Assembly (NCBI RefSeq): GCF_000382065.1
Contig: NZ_KB907500.1
Coordinates: 434,001-498,000 of the forward strand
Origin: Stenotrophomonas hibiscicola ATCC 19867
GTDB lineage: Bacteria; Pseudomonadota; Gammaproteobacteria; Xanthomonadales; Xanthomonadaceae
Length of the DNA: 64,000 nucleotides
Direction of reading: 5' to 3'
The translations under genes and the position numbers were made by a program. Each line of letters begins with the position of its first letter. Within the stretch, counting starts at the first letter, position 1. This document shows positions 18,440-30,010 of the stretch, piece after piece. The notes beneath the pieces are model-generated. The model searched no databases, had not been told where the DNA came from, and saw only the letters and a list, made by a program, of their open reading frames with translations.

Positions 18440-20608
18440 TCAACGCAGGTAATGCATCAGCACGCCCAGCAGGGCAATCAGGCCGATGATCATCGCGAAG
18501 GCGTAGTGATAGAGGAAACCGGATTGGGTACGACGCAGCACGCCGGCTGCGACGTCCACAACACGTGCCGAGAGATTGACCACGCCGTCGACGATGTTGC
18601 TGTCGATCCAGCGCGAGACCTTGCCCAGCTTGACGCTGCCACCGGCAAAGCCATCGATCCACAGCTTGTCGAAGCCGTACTTGTTTTCCAGCACCGACAC
18701 CAGCGGAGCGAAGGTCTTGCGGGCCTTGCCCGACAGGTCCGGCTTCCACAGGTAGAACAGTGCGGCCAGCAGGAAGCCCGCAACGGTCAGCACGAACGCC
18801 GGCGCCATCATGCCGTGCAGCGCGAACGCGACCGGGCCATGGAACTCCTCGCCCAGGAAGCCGATGGTGTTCTTGGCCGGATCGTAGAAGTCCACGATGC
18901 CGGTGAAGAACGTATGCGCCTGTCCCTTGATGGCGTCGTGCGCGTGGTGGCCGGCCCAGTCGGTGCCATACAGCATCGGACCGATGCTGAAGAAGCCGAT
19001 GGCGATCGAAGGGATGGCCAGCAGGATCAGCGGCAGGGTCACCACCCACGGGGTTTCGTGCGGCTCATGAGGACCGTGGCCATGCCCGTGGTCGTCGTGA
19101 TGCGCATCGCCGTGGTGGGCATCGGCGGCATGGTGCTCGTCATGGCCATGGCCATGCGCGTGGTCATCATGCGTGTCGCGGAATCGTTCCTTGCCATGGA
19201 AGGTCAGGAACAGCAGGCGGAAGCTGTAGAAGCTGGTGACGATCACGCCGCCCAGTACGGCCCAGTAGCCGTAGGTGGCCACCCAGTTGTTGGACAGGTG
19301 CGCGTGCAGCTCGGCCGCCTCGATGATGGTGTCCTTCGAGTAGAAGCCGGAGAAGAACGGCGTACCCACCAGCGCCAGGGTACCGATCCACATGGTGATG
19401 AAGGTGATCGGCATGTACTTGCGCAGGCCGCCCATCTTGCGCATGTCCTGCTCGTGGTGCATCGCGATGATGACCGAGCCGGCGCCCAGGAACAGCAGGG
19501 CCTTGAAGAAGGCGTGGGTCATCAGGTGGAACACGGCGGCCGAATAGGCCGACACGCCCAGTGCAACCGTCATGTAGCCCAGCTGGGACAGCGTGGAATA
19601 CGCGACGACGCGCTTGATGTCGTTCTGCACGATGCCGATCAGGCCGGTGAAGAACGCGGTGGTGGCACCGATGAACAGCACGAAGTTCAGCGCGGTCTGC
19701 GACAGCTCGAACAGCGGTGACATGCGGGTGACCATGAAGATACCGGCTGTCACCATCGTCGCGGCGTGGATCAGTGCCGAGATCGGGGTCGGGCCTTCCA
19801 TCGAGTCCGGCAGCCACACATGCAGCGGGACCTGGGCCGACTTGCCCATGGCACCAATGAACAGGCAGATGCAGATGACGGTGGCGATCGACCAGATCAC
19901 CGGCTCGTTCAGCAGCTGCATGCCCAGGATGGTGCCGTCCCAGATCTGCAGCTGGGCGCGCGGGTCAGCCAGCATGCCGGCCTGCGAGAACACCTGCGAG
20001 TAGTCCAGGGTGCCGAACACCCACAGCACGCCGGCGATGCCCAGCAGGAAGCCGAAGTCACCGACGCGGTTGACCAGGAACGCCTTCATGTTGGCGAAGA
20101 TCGCGGTCGGGCGCTTGAACCAGAAGCCGATCAGCAGGTACGACACCAGGCCCACCGCTTCCCAGCCGAAGAACAGCTGCAGGAAATTGTTGCTCATCAC
20201 CAGGGTGAGCATCGAGAAGGTGAACAGCGAGATGTAGCTGAAGAACCGCTGGTAGCCCGGGTCGTCCTGCATGTAGCCGATCGTGTAGATGTGGACCAGC
20301 AGCGACACGAAGGTCACCACTACCATCATCATCGCGGTCAGCTTGTCGACCATGAAGCCGACGTGCGCCGAATACTGGCCGACTTCAAAGAACGTGTAGA
20401 TGTTCTGGTTGAACGGCTGCGCGCCGCCCCACATCAACTGGTAGAACGTGTACATCGACAGGCCGCAGGCCACCGCGACGCCGAGGATGGTGATGGTCTG
20501 CGCGCCGAAGCGCTTGACCTGGCGACCGAACAGGCCGGCGATGATGCTGCCGAACAGCGGTGCGAGCACCACTGCGATCAACAGACTCTTGGAGAGAGTG
20601 ATTTCCAT
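18440..20608 (-). CDS. nuoL: NADH-quinone oxidoreductase subunit L with a histidine-rich loop
   Basis: Distal proton-pumping subunit of complex I with the long amphipathic lateral helix; 722 residues, above the 610-650 usual in enterobacteria. ATG at 20608 (MEITLSKSLLIAVVLAPLFG). Conserved parts include FFGWEAVGLVSYLLIGFW near 148-165, LHVWLPDSMEGPTPISALIH near 260-280 and STLSQLGYM near 340. Between helices, at about residues 478-518, lies an insert with 16 His in 41 residues (for instance DHAHGHGHDEHH), also rich in Asp. This accounts for part of the extra length. It may bind divalent metals; that is inference. Confidence 0.97.
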   Translation of the reverse strand: MEITLSKSLLIAVVLAPLFGSIIAGLFGRQVKRFGAQTITILGVAVACGLSMYTFYQLMWGGAQPFNQNIYTFFEVGQYSAHVGFMVDKLTAMMMVVVTFVSLLVHIYTIGYMQDDPGYQRFFSYISLFTFSMLTLVMSNNFLQLFFGWEAVGLVSYLLIGFWFKRPTAIFANMKAFLVNRVGDFGFLLGIAGVLWVFGTLDYSQVFSQAGMLADPRAQLQIWDGTILGMQLLNEPVIWSIATVICICLFIGAMGKSAQVPLHVWLPDSMEGPTPISALIHAATMVTAGIFMVTRMSPLFELSQTALNFVLFIGATTAFFTGLIGIVQNDIKRVVAYSTLSQLGYMTVALGVSAYSAAVFHLMTHAFFKALLFLGAGSVIIAMHHEQDMRKMGGLRKYMPITFITMWIGTLALVGTPFFSGFYSKDTIIEAAELHAHLSNNWVATYGYWAVLGGVIVTSFYSFRLLFLTFHGKERFRDTHDDHAHGHGHDEHHAADAHHGDAHHDDHGHGHGPHEPHETPWVVTLPLILLAIPSIAIGFFSIGPMLYGTDWAGHHAHDAIKGQAHTFFTGIVDFYDPAKNTIGFLGEEFHGPVAFALHGMMAPAFVLTVAGFLLAALFYLWKPDLSGKARKTFAPLVSVLENKYGFDKLWIDGFAGGSVKLGKVSRWIDSNIVDGVVNLSARVVDVAAGVLRRTQSGFLYHYAFAMIIGLIALLGVLMHYLR

Positions 20609-20615
20609 CTGTGGA

Positions 20616-20921
20616 TCAGCCCTTCAACGAATCGACTTCGCCGACATTGATCGTGCGGCGGGTACGGAACAGGGTCACCAGGATCGCCAGGCCGATGGCG
20701 GCTTCCGCGGCGGCGACGGTCAGGATGAAGAACACGAACAGCTGGCCGGACGGATCGCCCAGCTGGCGCGAGAAGCCGACGAAGTTGATGTTCACCGACA
20801 GCAGCATCAGTTCGATCGACATCAGCAGGACGATGACGTTCTTCCGGTTGAGGAAGATGCCGGCCAGGCTGATGGCGAACAGCACCGCGCCAAGCGCAAG
20901 GATGTGGCCAAGGGTAATCAC
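20616..20921 (-). CDS. nuoK: NADH-quinone oxidoreductase subunit K
   Basis: Small membrane subunit of complex I linking the quinone site to the pumps; 101 residues, three helices. The two conserved membrane glutamates are present at Glu37 (SIELMLL) and Glu73 (AAAEAAIG). Start overlaps the nuoJ stop by four bases (ATGA). Confidence 0.98.
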   Translation of the reverse strand: MITLGHILALGAVLFAISLAGIFLNRKNVIVLLMSIELMLLSVNINFVGFSRQLGDPSGQLFVFFILTVAAAEAAIGLAILVTLFRTRRTINVGEVDSLKG

Positions 20922-21574
20922 GGCTGGGTCTCCTCGCCGGTGGCCGGCTTGCTGTTGCTGTGCACGACCGGGGCCTCGGCACCCATCTTGACCATGCGCA
21001 GACGCTGGCCGGCCTTGACCATGGTCTGCTCACCCGGGTTCTGGCTCTTGACGCCGGTGCGGCGACGCAGGGTCAGCATCACGGCAGCAACCACGGCCAC
21101 GGTCAGGATGACGGCGGCGAACTCGAACGGAAGCAGGTACTCGGTGAACAACGTGCGCGCCAGCCAGGTGATGTTGGACGTGTCGGCGGCGACCGCAGCG
21201 GCGTTGTCGGCCGGGAACGGCGTGGCCGAACGCGCCTTGACGCCGATCAGGATCAGCATCTGCACCAGCATCGCGACGGCGACGATGAGGCCGACCGGCA
21301 GGTAGCGCACCCAGCCCTCACGCAGCTTGGTGGGATCGATGTCCAGCATCATCACCACGAACAGGAACAGCACCATCACCGCGCCGACGTAGACCAGCAC
21401 CAGCGCCACACCGAGGAACTCGGCGCCCACCAGCAGCCACACGCAGGCAATGGAGAAGAAGGTCAGCACCAGGCAGAGCACGGCGTGAACCGGGTTGCGC
21501 ACGCTGATCACCGCACCGGCCGAAACCGTTGCCGCGATGGCGAACACCCAGAAAGCGATATTTACCCAATCCAT
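20918..21574 (-). CDS. nuoJ: NADH-quinone oxidoreductase subunit J
   Basis: Membrane subunit with five helices, 218 residues, starting [18 protein letters not shown]. The conserved helix-3 region [19 protein letters not shown], which carries the pi-bulge in known structures, is intact. The hydrophilic C-terminal tail of about 40 residues ([14 protein letters not shown] and on) is longer than in E. coli. Confidence 0.96.
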   Translation of the reverse strand: MDWVNIAFWVFAIAATVSAGAVISVRNPVHAVLCLVLTFFSIACVWLLVGAEFLGVALVLVYVGAVMVLFLFVVMMLDIDPTKLREGWVRYLPVGLIVAVAMLVQMLILIGVKARSATPFPADNAAAVAADTSNITWLARTLFTEYLLPFEFAAVILTVAVVAAVMLTLRRRTGVKSQNPGEQTMVKAGQRLRMVKMGAEAPVVHSNSKPATGEETQP

Positions 21575-21583
21575 CTCTCGACC

Positions 21584-22072
21584 TCAGCGGTAAGCGGCAT
21601 CGGCGGCACGACGCTCGGCGATCTCGTTTTCGAGACGGTCGCCCAGGGCCAGCAGCTGCGGCTTGGTAACGATGTTTTCGCCACGATTCTCGAAGTGGTA
21701 CTCGAGGATGTGGGTTTCGACGATCGAGTCCACCGGGCAGCTTTCCTCGCAGAAGCCGCAGAAGATGCACTTGAACAGGTCGATGTCGTAGCGCGTGGTG
21801 CGGCGGGTTCCGTCCTCGCGCTTGGCCGAGTCGATGGTGATGGCCAGCGCCGGGCACACCGCTTCGCACAGCTTGCAGGCAATGCAGCGCTCTTCGCCGT
21901 TGGGGTAACGGCGCAGCGCGTGCAGGCCACGGAAGCGCGGCGACTGCGGGAACTTCTCCATCGGGTACATCATCGTGTACTTCGGCTTGAAGCTGTACTT
22001 CAGCGTCAGCCAGAGGCCCGCCAGCAGTTCGAGCAGCAGCAGGCTCTTGAAGTAATGGGTAATCCTGTTCAT
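21584..22072 (-). CDS. nuoI: NADH-quinone oxidoreductase subunit I
   Basis: Peripheral-arm ferredoxin-like subunit carrying clusters N6a and N6b; 162 residues. Two CxxCxxCxxxCP motifs are complete: [12 protein letters not shown] and [12 protein letters not shown]. The ATG at 22072 is preceded by an in-frame GTG at 22075, directly at the nuoH stop; GGG lies 8 bases before the GTG and 11 before the ATG, so either may be used. Confidence 0.96.
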   Translation of the reverse strand: MNRITHYFKSLLLLELLAGLWLTLKYSFKPKYTMMYPMEKFPQSPRFRGLHALRRYPNGEERCIACKLCEAVCPALAITIDSAKREDGTRRTTRYDIDLFKCIFCGFCEESCPVDSIVETHILEYHFENRGENIVTKPQLLALGDRLENEIAERRAADAAYR

Positions 22073-22076
22073 CACT

Positions 22077-23171
22077 TTAGACGCCCTTTTGAATCACGCC
22101 GAAGAACACCATGACGGCGGTAACCGCGATCCACAGAATGGCCAGCGGGATGAAGACCTTCCAGCCCAGGCGCATGATCTGGTCGTAGCGGAAGCGCGGG
22201 AAGCTGGCACGGAACCAGATGTAGGCACTGGCGAAGAAGAACACCTTGACGAACAGCCACGGCGCGCCGCCCTTCCAGACCCAGTCGACCAGCGGCGAGA
22301 CATCGCCGAAGTTGACCCAGCCCTGGACCGGGCTCAGCCAGCCGCCGAGGAAGAAGATCGAGATCAGGAAGCTGATCAGGATCATGTTCGCGTATTCGGC
22401 CAGGAAGAACAGGGCGAACGCGCCGCCGGAGTACTCGACCATGTGGCCGGCGACGATTTCCGATTCGCCTTCCACCACGTCGAACGGCGCGCGGTTGGTT
22501 TCAGCCACGCCCGACACCCAGTAGATGACGAACAGCGGGAACAAAGGCAGCAGGAACCAGTCGAAGAAGCCGGAACTGCCGGCCTGCGCCATCACGATGT
22601 TGCTCAGGTTCAGGCTGCCCGAGGCGATCATCACGCCGACCAGGGCAAAGCCCATGGCGATTTCGTAGCTGATCATCTGTGCCGAGGCGCGCATCGCACC
22701 CAGGAACGCGTACTTCGAGTTGGACGCCCAGCCGGCCAGGATGATGCCGTAGATGCCCAGCGAGGTCATCGCCAGCAGGTACAGCAGGCCGGCGTTGGCG
22801 TTGGACAGCACGATCTGCGAATCGAAGGGGACCACCGACCAGGCCGCGAAGGCCGGGGCCAGGGTGATCAGCGGGGCCAGCAGGTAGATCGCCTTGTTGG
22901 CGCTGCTCGGCTGGACCACTTCCTTGAACAGCAGCTTGAAGACGTCGGCGAAGGCCTGGAAGATGCCCATGCCCACATACATCGGGCCGTGGCGGACGTG
23001 CATCCAGCCGATCAGCTTGCGTTCCCAGACCACGTAGAAGGCCACCGAGATGATCACCGGAACGGCGATCACCAGGATCTTCAGGATGATCCAGACCAGC
23101 GCGCCGATGTCACCGAGGCCCAGCAGCCACTGGTGCAGCGGGTCGACCGCGTTCAACAGCAATTCGTTCAT
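22077..23171 (-). CDS. nuoH: NADH-quinone oxidoreductase subunit H
   Basis: Membrane subunit that forms the quinone chamber with NuoB and NuoD; 364 residues. Conserved loop sequences are visible: [20 protein letters not shown] near 48-67, [13 protein letters not shown], and [20 protein letters not shown] with the essential acidic residues near 225-245. About eight helices. Its start overlaps the nuoG stop by four bases. Confidence 0.98.
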   Translation of the reverse strand: MNELLLNAVDPLHQWLLGLGDIGALVWIILKILVIAVPVIISVAFYVVWERKLIGWMHVRHGPMYVGMGIFQAFADVFKLLFKEVVQPSSANKAIYLLAPLITLAPAFAAWSVVPFDSQIVLSNANAGLLYLLAMTSLGIYGIILAGWASNSKYAFLGAMRASAQMISYEIAMGFALVGVMIASGSLNLSNIVMAQAGSSGFFDWFLLPLFPLFVIYWVSGVAETNRAPFDVVEGESEIVAGHMVEYSGGAFALFFLAEYANMILISFLISIFFLGGWLSPVQGWVNFGDVSPLVDWVWKGGAPWLFVKVFFFASAYIWFRASFPRFRYDQIMRLGWKVFIPLAILWIAVTAVMVFFGVIQKGV

Positions 23172-25402
23172 GCAGCCACCACCGATACGCGAGCGGCACC
23201 CAGCGGCGCGGTCGCGCCGTGGCCCGATTCAATCCAGACCGAACCCGCTGCGACGCGGGCGTCGACCACCACCGGCAGGGTGGCCTTGCCGGCATCGGTG
23301 CCGACCTTGGCCATCTGCCCTTCCTGCAGCTGCAGGCGAGCGGCATCTTCAGCGTTCAGCACGATGCGCGGGGCGTTGCTGAGCGGATGCGACTGCAGCG
23401 CCGGCGCGCGACGGACCACCGCATCGGTGCGGTAGATCGCGGCGGTCGAAGCCACTTCCAGGCCTTCACCGGCAACCGCCGGCTGTGCCGAAGCGGCAAT
23501 ACTGACCGACACAGGGGCCAGGCTGGCACGCAGTCCGGCCAGGTCGGTGAAGTCGAAACCGGCCAGCGCCATGTCGCCGCCCAGGGCGCGCAGCACGCGC
23601 CAGCCTTCACGGGCCTCGCCCGGCAGCTTGCCGCCGGCACGGGCCGACTGCTCGCGACCATCGAGGTTGGTAAGGGTGGCATCGATTTCCGGCAGCGCAC
23701 CGATCGGCAGGATCACGTCTGCAACGTCGCGGGTCGAGGCGCAGGCGAAGTGGCTGAACGCCACCACCTGGGCACCCACCAGCGCCTTGCGCGCGGCCGG
23801 TGCATCGGCGAAGTCCAGGCCCGGCTCCAGCCCGTACACCACGTAGGCCTGGCGCGGCTGCGCCAGCATCGTGGCGACGTCCTTGCCGGCCGGCAGCACG
23901 CCGGCGCGGGTCAGGCCCACGGCGTTGGCGCCCTGCGGGATGCGGCACAGCTTGGCACCGGTCGCTGCGGCGAAGTCACGCGCCGCGGCGCGGATCGCGG
24001 CAGCCTGCGGGTGATTCTCGGCGATGCCACCGACGATCAGCACGGTGTTGTTGCCGCCCTGCACTGCCGAACGCAGCTCGCTGCTGGCCAGCGCATCGAC
24101 GAACTTGGACGGTGCGACGATCTGCTTGCCGGCAATGCTGAAGGCAAAGTCGAAGTCCACCGGATTGATGACGTGGATCTTCGCGCCCTTGGTGGTCTGC
24201 GCCTTGCGCAGGCGGGCGTGCAGCAGCGGCAGTTCGTGGCGGATGTTGCTGCCCAGGACGACGATGCGGTCGGCGCCTTCGATCTCGGCCAGCGGCAGGC
24301 CGAACACTTCGGCGGTTGCGGCGTCGGAGAAATCGCGGTTGTTGATGCGGTGGTCGATGTTGCCCGAGCCCAGGCCCTTGGCCAGGCGGGCCAGCAGCGC
24401 ACCCTCCTCGTTCGAGGTCGACGGATGCACCAGCACGCCCAGGTTGTCGCCCTGGTTCGCCTTGAGGATCTCGGCGGCTGCGGCCAGGCCTTCGGCCCAG
24501 CTCACTTCCTTCCACTCGCCATTGACCTTGCGCAGCGGCTTGACCGCGCGGTCTTCGCTGTACAGGCCCTGGTGCGAGTAGCGGTCGCGGTCGGACAGCC
24601 AGCACTCGTTCACCGCTTCGTTGTCGCGCGGCACGGTGCGCAGCACTTCGCCGCGACGCACGTGCAGGAACAGGTTCGAACCCATCGCGTCGTGGTAGCC
24701 CAGCGACTCGCGCGCGGTCAGCTCCCACGGGCGGGCGCGGAACTGGAACACCTTGTTGGTCAGCGCGCCGACCGGGCAGACGTCGACGACGTTGCCCGAC
24801 AGCTCTGTGGTCAGCGGCTTGCCGTCGAAGGTGCCGATCTGCAGGTTCTCACCGCGGTACATGCCACCCAGTTCGTAGGTACCGGCAACGTCGGCGGTGA
24901 AGCGGACGCAGCGGGTGCACTGGATGCAACGGGTCATCTCGGTGGCCACCAGCGGCCCCATGTCCTCGTCCGGCACCACGCGCTTGCGCTCGTTGAAACG
25001 GCTGACCGAACGGCCATAGCCCAGCGATACGTCCTGCAGCTCGCACTCGCCGCCCTGATCGCAGATCGGGCAGTCCAGCGGATGGTTGATGAGCAGGAAC
25101 TCCATCACCGAGCGCTGGAACTTCAGTGCCTTCTCACTGCGGGTGGCGACCTTCATGCCGTCCATCACCGGGGTAGCGCAGGCAGGCGCCGGCTTCGGCG
25201 ACTTCTCCACGTCCACCAGGCACATGCGGCAGTTGGCGGCGATCGGCAGCTTCTCGTGGTAGCAGAAGCGCGGAATCGGAATGCCGGCCTTGTCGGCCGC
25301 CTGGATGATCATCGAACCCTTGGGCACGACCAGCGACTTGCCATCGATCTCGATGGTCACGTGGTCTGGTGGCACGTTCGGGTTTACGGGTTGCGCGCTC
25401 AT
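23168..25402 (-). CDS. nuoG: NADH-quinone oxidoreductase subunit G
   Basis: Large iron-sulfur subunit of the NADH arm; 744 residues. An N-terminal [2Fe-2S] ferredoxin domain ([15 protein letters not shown]), the His/Cys N5 motif region [14 protein letters not shown], and the [4Fe-4S] motif [10 protein letters not shown] come in the first 170 residues. The molybdopterin-oxidoreductase-like remainder (from about 230) is shorter than in E. coli (about 908), as common outside enterics. Overlaps nuoF by four bases. Confidence 0.97.
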   Translation of the reverse strand: MSAQPVNPNVPPDHVTIEIDGKSLVVPKGSMIIQAADKAGIPIPRFCYHEKLPIAANCRMCLVDVEKSPKPAPACATPVMDGMKVATRSEKALKFQRSVMEFLLINHPLDCPICDQGGECELQDVSLGYGRSVSRFNERKRVVPDEDMGPLVATEMTRCIQCTRCVRFTADVAGTYELGGMYRGENLQIGTFDGKPLTTELSGNVVDVCPVGALTNKVFQFRARPWELTARESLGYHDAMGSNLFLHVRRGEVLRTVPRDNEAVNECWLSDRDRYSHQGLYSEDRAVKPLRKVNGEWKEVSWAEGLAAAAEILKANQGDNLGVLVHPSTSNEEGALLARLAKGLGSGNIDHRINNRDFSDAATAEVFGLPLAEIEGADRIVVLGSNIRHELPLLHARLRKAQTTKGAKIHVINPVDFDFAFSIAGKQIVAPSKFVDALASSELRSAVQGGNNTVLIVGGIAENHPQAAAIRAAARDFAAATGAKLCRIPQGANAVGLTRAGVLPAGKDVATMLAQPRQAYVVYGLEPGLDFADAPAARKALVGAQVVAFSHFACASTRDVADVILPIGALPEIDATLTNLDGREQSARAGGKLPGEAREGWRVLRALGGDMALAGFDFTDLAGLRASLAPVSVSIAASAQPAVAGEGLEVASTAAIYRTDAVVRRAPALQSHPLSNAPRIVLNAEDAARLQLQEGQMAKVGTDAGKATLPVVVDARVAAGSVWIESGHGATAPLGAARVSVVAA

Positions 25403-26739
25403 GCGGCGGCTGCCTCCACCTTCTTGCCGTCAACCATCGAATGACCGTTGACGATGTAGTACTCGAATTCGTCCCAGAACTGGCGCAGGAAGCCCTGGAT
25501 GGGCCATGCAGCCGCTTCACCGAACGCACAGATGGTGTGGCCTTCGATCTGGCCGGCCACCGCCTTCAGCTGGTGCAGGTCTTCCATCGTGGCCTTGCCG
25601 GCGACGATGCGCTCCAGCACGCGGTGCATCCAGCCGGTACCTTCACGGCACGGCGTGCACTGGCCGCACGATTCCTTGTGGAAGAACTGGCTGATGCGGC
25701 AGGCGAACTTGACGCAGCAGACGCTGTCGTCGAGCACCACGATGGCCCCCGAACCCAGGCCGGAGCCCAGCGCACGGATGGTGTCGTAGTCCATCGGCAG
25801 GCCCTTCAGCTCGGCCGCGGTCAGCACCGGCATCGACACGCCGCCCGGAATCGCGCCCTTGAGCTTGCGGCCCGGACGCAGGCCACCGGCCATTTCCAGC
25901 AGGTCGTCGAAGGTGGTGCCCAGCGGTACTTCAAAGTTGCCGCCGTTCTGCACGCAGCCGGACACCGAGAAGCACTTCGGGCCGCCGTTGGCGGTCAGGC
26001 TCAGGCCCTTGAACCACTCCGGGCCGTTGCGGATGATCGCCGGCACCGAACCGTAGGTTTCGGTGTTGTTGATCGTCGACGGCTTGCCGTAGAGGCCGAA
26101 GTTTGCCGGGAACGGCGGCTTGTAGCGCGGCTGGCCCTTCTTGCCTTCCAGCGATTCCATCAGCGCGGTTTCTTCACCGCAGATGTAGGCGCCGGCGCCC
26201 AGCGCACCGTAGATGTCGATGTCCACGCCGCTGCCGAGGATGTTCTTGCCCAGCCAGCCGTTCGCATAGGCGTCGGCCAGGGCCTGCTCGAAGTGCTCGA
26301 ACGGCTCGTGGTGGAATTCACCGCGCAGGTAGTTGTAGCCCACGGTCGAACCGGTGGCGTAGCAGGCGATCGCCATGCCCTCCACCACCGAGTGCGGGTT
26401 GTAGCGCAGGATGTCGCGGTCCTTGCAGGTGCCCGGCTCGGATTCGTCCGAGTTGCAGAGGATGTACTTCTGCATGTTGCCCTTGGGCATGAAGGACCAC
26501 TTCAGGCCGGTCGGGAAGCCGGCGCCACCGCGGCCGCGCAGGCCCGAGGCCTTGACCATCTCGATGACCTGCTCCGGCGGGATCTTCTCTTCGAGGATCT
26601 TGCGCAGGGCAGCGTAACCACCGGTCTTCAGGTAGCTTTCGTACGACCACGGGGTGTCGTAATGCAGGGTGGTGTAGACCACCTGGTGCGGCAGCGGCGC
26701 GGGGCCGACCGGACCCTTGGATTCGTGGTGATGTGCCAT
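25399..26739 (-). CDS. nuoF: NADH-quinone oxidoreductase subunit F (NADH-binding)
   Basis: Binds NADH and FMN and carries cluster N3; 446 residues. The glycine-rich [16 protein letters not shown] near 66-81, the [19 protein letters not shown] site near 176-194, and the cluster motif [12 protein letters not shown] near 349-360 are complete. The N-terminal MAHHHESKG has a short natural His run. Follows nuoE by four bases. Confidence 0.98.
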   Translation of the reverse strand: MAHHHESKGPVGPAPLPHQVVYTTLHYDTPWSYESYLKTGGYAALRKILEEKIPPEQVIEMVKASGLRGRGGAGFPTGLKWSFMPKGNMQKYILCNSDESEPGTCKDRDILRYNPHSVVEGMAIACYATGSTVGYNYLRGEFHHEPFEHFEQALADAYANGWLGKNILGSGVDIDIYGALGAGAYICGEETALMESLEGKKGQPRYKPPFPANFGLYGKPSTINNTETYGSVPAIIRNGPEWFKGLSLTANGGPKCFSVSGCVQNGGNFEVPLGTTFDDLLEMAGGLRPGRKLKGAIPGGVSMPVLTAAELKGLPMDYDTIRALGSGLGSGAIVVLDDSVCCVKFACRISQFFHKESCGQCTPCREGTGWMHRVLERIVAGKATMEDLHQLKAVAGQIEGHTICAFGEAAAWPIQGFLRQFWDEFEYYIVNGHSMVDGKKVEAAAA

Positions 26740-26743
26740 GCCC

Positions 26744-27271
26744 TTACTCCAGCCCGTCCAGCAGCTCGTCGACCTTTTCCAGGGTCAGACGCTCATGGTA
26801 GTGACCGTTGATGACCATCATCGGTGCGCCGCCGCAGCCGGCCAGGCATTCTTCCTCGCGCTTGAGGTAGACGCGGCCGTCCGGGGTCGATTCACCGTGC
26901 TTGATGCCCAGCTTCTTCTCGCAGTGGCGCACGATGTCTTCGGCGCCATTGAGCCAGCAGCTGATGTTGGTGCAGATGGCCACGTTGTTGCGGCCCACCT
27001 TCTCGGTCTCGAACATCGAGTAGAAGCTGGCGACCTCGTAGGCCCAGACCGGCGGCAGGTCCAGGTACTTGGCCACGGCGGCGATCAGCTCGTCGGTCAG
27101 CCAGCCCTGGTTCTGCTCCTGGGCCGCATGCAGGCCCTGCAGCACGGCAGAGCGCTTGCGATCCGGCGGGAACTTGGACAGCCAGTGATCGATGTGAGCG
27201 CGGGTCTTGTCGCTCAGCACCACCATCGGGTCGACGTCGCGCGCCGCCTCGAAATTACCTGTCGCCTTCAT
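26744..27271 (-). CDS. nuoE: NADH-quinone oxidoreductase subunit E
   Basis: Thioredoxin-fold [2Fe-2S] (N1a) subunit of the NADH module; 175 residues. Ligands are visible as CTNISC near 100-105 and [11 protein letters not shown] near 144-154. The ATG at 27271 starts [16 protein letters not shown] 97-base gap, the widest in the operon, separates it from nuoD and contains a small GCCGGC-TTGC-GCCGGC hairpin near 27320-27335. Confidence 0.97.
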   Translation of the reverse strand: MKATGNFEAARDVDPMVVLSDKTRAHIDHWLSKFPPDRKRSAVLQGLHAAQEQNQGWLTDELIAAVAKYLDLPPVWAYEVASFYSMFETEKVGRNNVAICTNISCWLNGAEDIVRHCEKKLGIKHGESTPDGRVYLKREEECLAGCGGAPMMVINGHYHERLTLEKVDELLDGLE

Positions 27272-27368
27272 CGGCCGACCTCAGCGAAATGCATAACGTG
27301 AAATTCCAGAAACTGCGGCGCCGGCTTGCGCCGGCTGCCTGCAGCGGGCGTTGGCGTAGCGGACGGCA

Positions 27369-28676
27369 TTACCGGTCAACCTCGCCGAACACCAGGTCGT
27401 AGGTACCGATCATCGCCACCACGTCGGCCAGCATGTGGCCGCGCACGACCGAATCGATCGAGGACAGGTGGGCGAAGCCCGGCGCGCGCAGGTGCACGCG
27501 GAACGGCTTGTTGGCGCCATCGGAGACCAGGTAGCAGCCGAACTCGCCCTTCGGGGCCTCCACCGCCGAGTAGGTCTCGCCGGCCGGTACGCAGTAGCCT
27601 TCGCTGAACAGCTTGAAGTGGTGGATCAGCGCTTCCATGTCGTCCTTCATGTCCTCGCGCCTGGGCGGAGCGACCTTGAAGTTCTTCACCATCACCGGGC
27701 CCGGGTTGGCCTTCAGCCACGCCACGCACTGCTTGATGATGCGGTTGGATTCGCGCATTTCGGCAACGCGGACCAGGTAGCGGTCGTAGCAGTCACCTTC
27801 CTTGCCCAGCGGGATGTCGAAATCGACGGCATCGTACTTGGCGTACGGACGCTTCTTGCGCAGGTCCCAGGCAATGCCCGAGCCGCGCAGCATCACGCCG
27901 GTCATGCCCCACTGATGGGCCAGCTCGGGAGTGACCACGCCGATGCCGACGGTACGCTGCTTCCAGATACGGTTGTCGGTCAGCAGGGTTTCGTATTCGT
28001 CGATGCGCTTGGGGAACTCGACGGTGAAGTTCTCCAGGAAGTCCAGCAGCGAGCCTTCGCGCGAAGCATTGAGCTGCTTCAGCGCCTTGCCCTTGTGCCA
28101 GCGCGATTCCTTGTACTTCGGCATGTGGTCCGGCAGGTCGCGGTAGACACCGCCCGGACGGTAGTACGCTGCGTGCATGCGCGCGCCGGAAACCGCTTCG
28201 TAGCAGTCCATCAGCTCTTCGCGTTCGCGGAAGGCGTACAGCATCACCGCCATCGCGCCCAGGTCGAGCGCGTTGGAGCCCAGCCACATCAGGTGGTTGA
28301 GGATGCGGGTGATTTCATCGTACATGGTGCGGATGTACTGGGCACGCTCCGGCGCCTCGATGCCCATCAGGGTCTCGATCGCGCGCACGTAGGCGTGCTC
28401 GTTGCACATCATCGACACGTAATCCAGGCGATCCATGTAGCCGATCGACTGGTTGAACGGCTTGGACTCGGCCAGCTTTTCGGTACCACGGTGCAGCAGA
28501 CCCACGTGCGGGTCGGCGCGCATGATGGTTTCACCGTCCATTTCCAGGATCAGGCGCAGCACACCGTGAGCGGCCGGATGCTGCGGGCCGAAGTTCATGG
28601 TGTAGTTGCGGATTTCCTGCCGGCTTTCGGCGGCGTTGCTGGCGAACGCTTCGCCAGCCTGGTGTACGTGGCTCAC
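27369..28676 (-). CDS. nuoD: NADH-quinone oxidoreductase subunit D
   Basis: 49-kDa-type subunit forming the quinone-binding pocket with NuoB; 435 residues. The beta-hairpin [15 protein letters not shown] near 29-43 carries the pocket histidines. [27 protein letters not shown] and the C-terminal [13 protein letters not shown] are all family-typical. It is a separate gene (in E. coli nuoC and nuoD are fused) and overlaps nuoC by four bases. Confidence 0.98.
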   Translation of the reverse strand: MSHVHQAGEAFASNAAESRQEIRNYTMNFGPQHPAAHGVLRLILEMDGETIMRADPHVGLLHRGTEKLAESKPFNQSIGYMDRLDYVSMMCNEHAYVRAIETLMGIEAPERAQYIRTMYDEITRILNHLMWLGSNALDLGAMAVMLYAFREREELMDCYEAVSGARMHAAYYRPGGVYRDLPDHMPKYKESRWHKGKALKQLNASREGSLLDFLENFTVEFPKRIDEYETLLTDNRIWKQRTVGIGVVTPELAHQWGMTGVMLRGSGIAWDLRKKRPYAKYDAVDFDIPLGKEGDCYDRYLVRVAEMRESNRIIKQCVAWLKANPGPVMVKNFKVAPPRREDMKDDMEALIHHFKLFSEGYCVPAGETYSAVEAPKGEFGCYLVSDGANKPFRVHLRAPGFAHLSSIDSVVRGHMLADVVAMIGTYDLVFGEVDR

Positions 28677-29422
28677 TTCACTGCCTCCTGCGCGCGCTCA
28701 CCTTCTGCGGTCTGCAGACGGGCGTCGTCGCGGATCACGCGCGGCACGCCGACACGCGGCTCCACCGAGGTGACCGGTTCGTAGATCACGCGCTTCTTTT
28801 CTTCGTCGTAGCGGACTTCGACATTGCCGATCAGCGGGAAATCCTTGCGGAACGGATGGCCGACGAAACCGTAGTCGGTCAGGATCCGGCGCAGGTCCGG
28901 GTGGCCTTCGAAGATCACGCCGTACAGATCGAACGCTTCGCGCTCGAACCAGTTCAGGCCCGGCCAGACGCCGGTCAGCGAGGACACCACCGGCAGCGCT
29001 TCGTCAGGGGCGAAGCAGCGCAGGTGCATCATCAGGTTGTGCTGGTACGAACGCAGCTGGGCGACCACGGCGAAGCGCTGGGTCGGCATGTGCTGCGGGC
29101 GGGCACCGTCGGCACCGTTTTCCTCGGTGGGGAACTCGCCCCACGCGAAGCGGCCCTGGGCCTTGCCTTCGACGCCACGGCTGAAGCCCTGCGAGGACAC
29201 ATCGGCGGTGTCCCACTCGTCGGAGCCGTAGCCGAGGTAGTCGACGCCGCACAGATCCACGGCCTGCTCGAAACCAAACTCGTCACGCAGCGCCAGGGCG
29301 GTGGCGTGCCACTCGGCGGCAGGCACTTCCAGCGTCACTTCGCCGCGGGGTTCGACCACGATGACCTTCGCACCAGCGAAACGTGCGGACAGTCGGTCGA
29401 TGAAGGATGCTTGCTCTGCCAT
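28673..29422 (-). CDS. nuoC: NADH-quinone oxidoreductase subunit C
   Basis: 30-kDa-type subunit of the hydrogenase module; 249 residues, starting [20 protein letters not shown]. The signature [20 protein letters not shown] near 172-191 is complete. A polar stretch (about 70-105, around [20 protein letters not shown]) is inserted before [12 protein letters not shown]. The C-terminal tail ends [11 protein letters not shown]. Confidence 0.97.
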   Translation of the reverse strand: MAEQASFIDRLSARFAGAKVIVVEPRGEVTLEVPAAEWHATALALRDEFGFEQAVDLCGVDYLGYGSDEWDTADVSSQGFSRGVEGKAQGRFAWGEFPTEENGADGARPQHMPTQRFAVVAQLRSYQHNLMMHLRCFAPDEALPVVSSLTGVWPGLNWFEREAFDLYGVIFEGHPDLRRILTDYGFVGHPFRKDFPLIGNVEVRYDEEKKRVIYEPVTSVEPRVGVPRVIRDDARLQTAEGERAQEAVK

Positions 29423-29455
29423 GGGGGCTTGGCGCGCTCTTGTCAGGTGAAGGGG

Positions 29456-30010
29456 TCAGCGGGCGATGGTCTGTGTACGCCAGATCTTCTTCTGCAGCTG
29501 CAGGATCCCGTACACCAGCGCCTCGGCGGTCGGCGGGCAGCCCGGGACGTAGACGTCCACCGGCACCACGCGATCACAGCCGCGCACCACAGAATAGGAG
29601 TAGTGGTAGTAGCCGCCACCGTTGGCGCAGCTACCCATCGAGATGACCCACTTCGGGTCCGGCATCTGGTCGTAGACCTTGCGCAGCGCCGGGGCCATCT
29701 TGTTGACCAGGGTGCCGGCCACGATCATCACGTCGGACTGACGCGGCGACGGGCGGAACACCACGCCGTAGCGGTCGAGGTCCAGGCGCGCGGCACCGGC
29801 GTGCATCATCTCGACGGCGCAGCAGGCCAGGCCGAAGGTCATCGGCCACATCGAGCCGGTGCGCGCCCAGTTCAGCAGTGCATCGACGCTGGTAGTGACG
29901 AAGCCCTTCTCCAGCAGCGGGTTGTCGCCTTCCGGCCGCAGGATGTCATCAACCCGGCCTTCCGGCGTGGGGTTGTTCATGAGGCCATCGAGAGTCTGAA
30001 TCACTCCCAT
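29456..30010 (-). CDS. nuoB: NADH-quinone oxidoreductase subunit B
   Basis: Carries cluster N2, the last electron donor to quinone; 184 residues. ATG at 30010 ([20 protein letters not shown]) lies inside the end of nuoA (10-base overlap). Ligand motifs are [13 protein letters not shown] near 63-75, GSCANGGG near 128 and [15 protein letters not shown] near 157-171. Confidence 0.98.
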   Translation of the reverse strand: MGVIQTLDGLMNNPTPEGRVDDILRPEGDNPLLEKGFVTTSVDALLNWARTGSMWPMTFGLACCAVEMMHAGAARLDLDRYGVVFRPSPRQSDVMIVAGTLVNKMAPALRKVYDQMPDPKWVISMGSCANGGGYYHYSYSVVRGCDRVVPVDVYVPGCPPTAEALVYGILQLQKKIWRTQTIAR

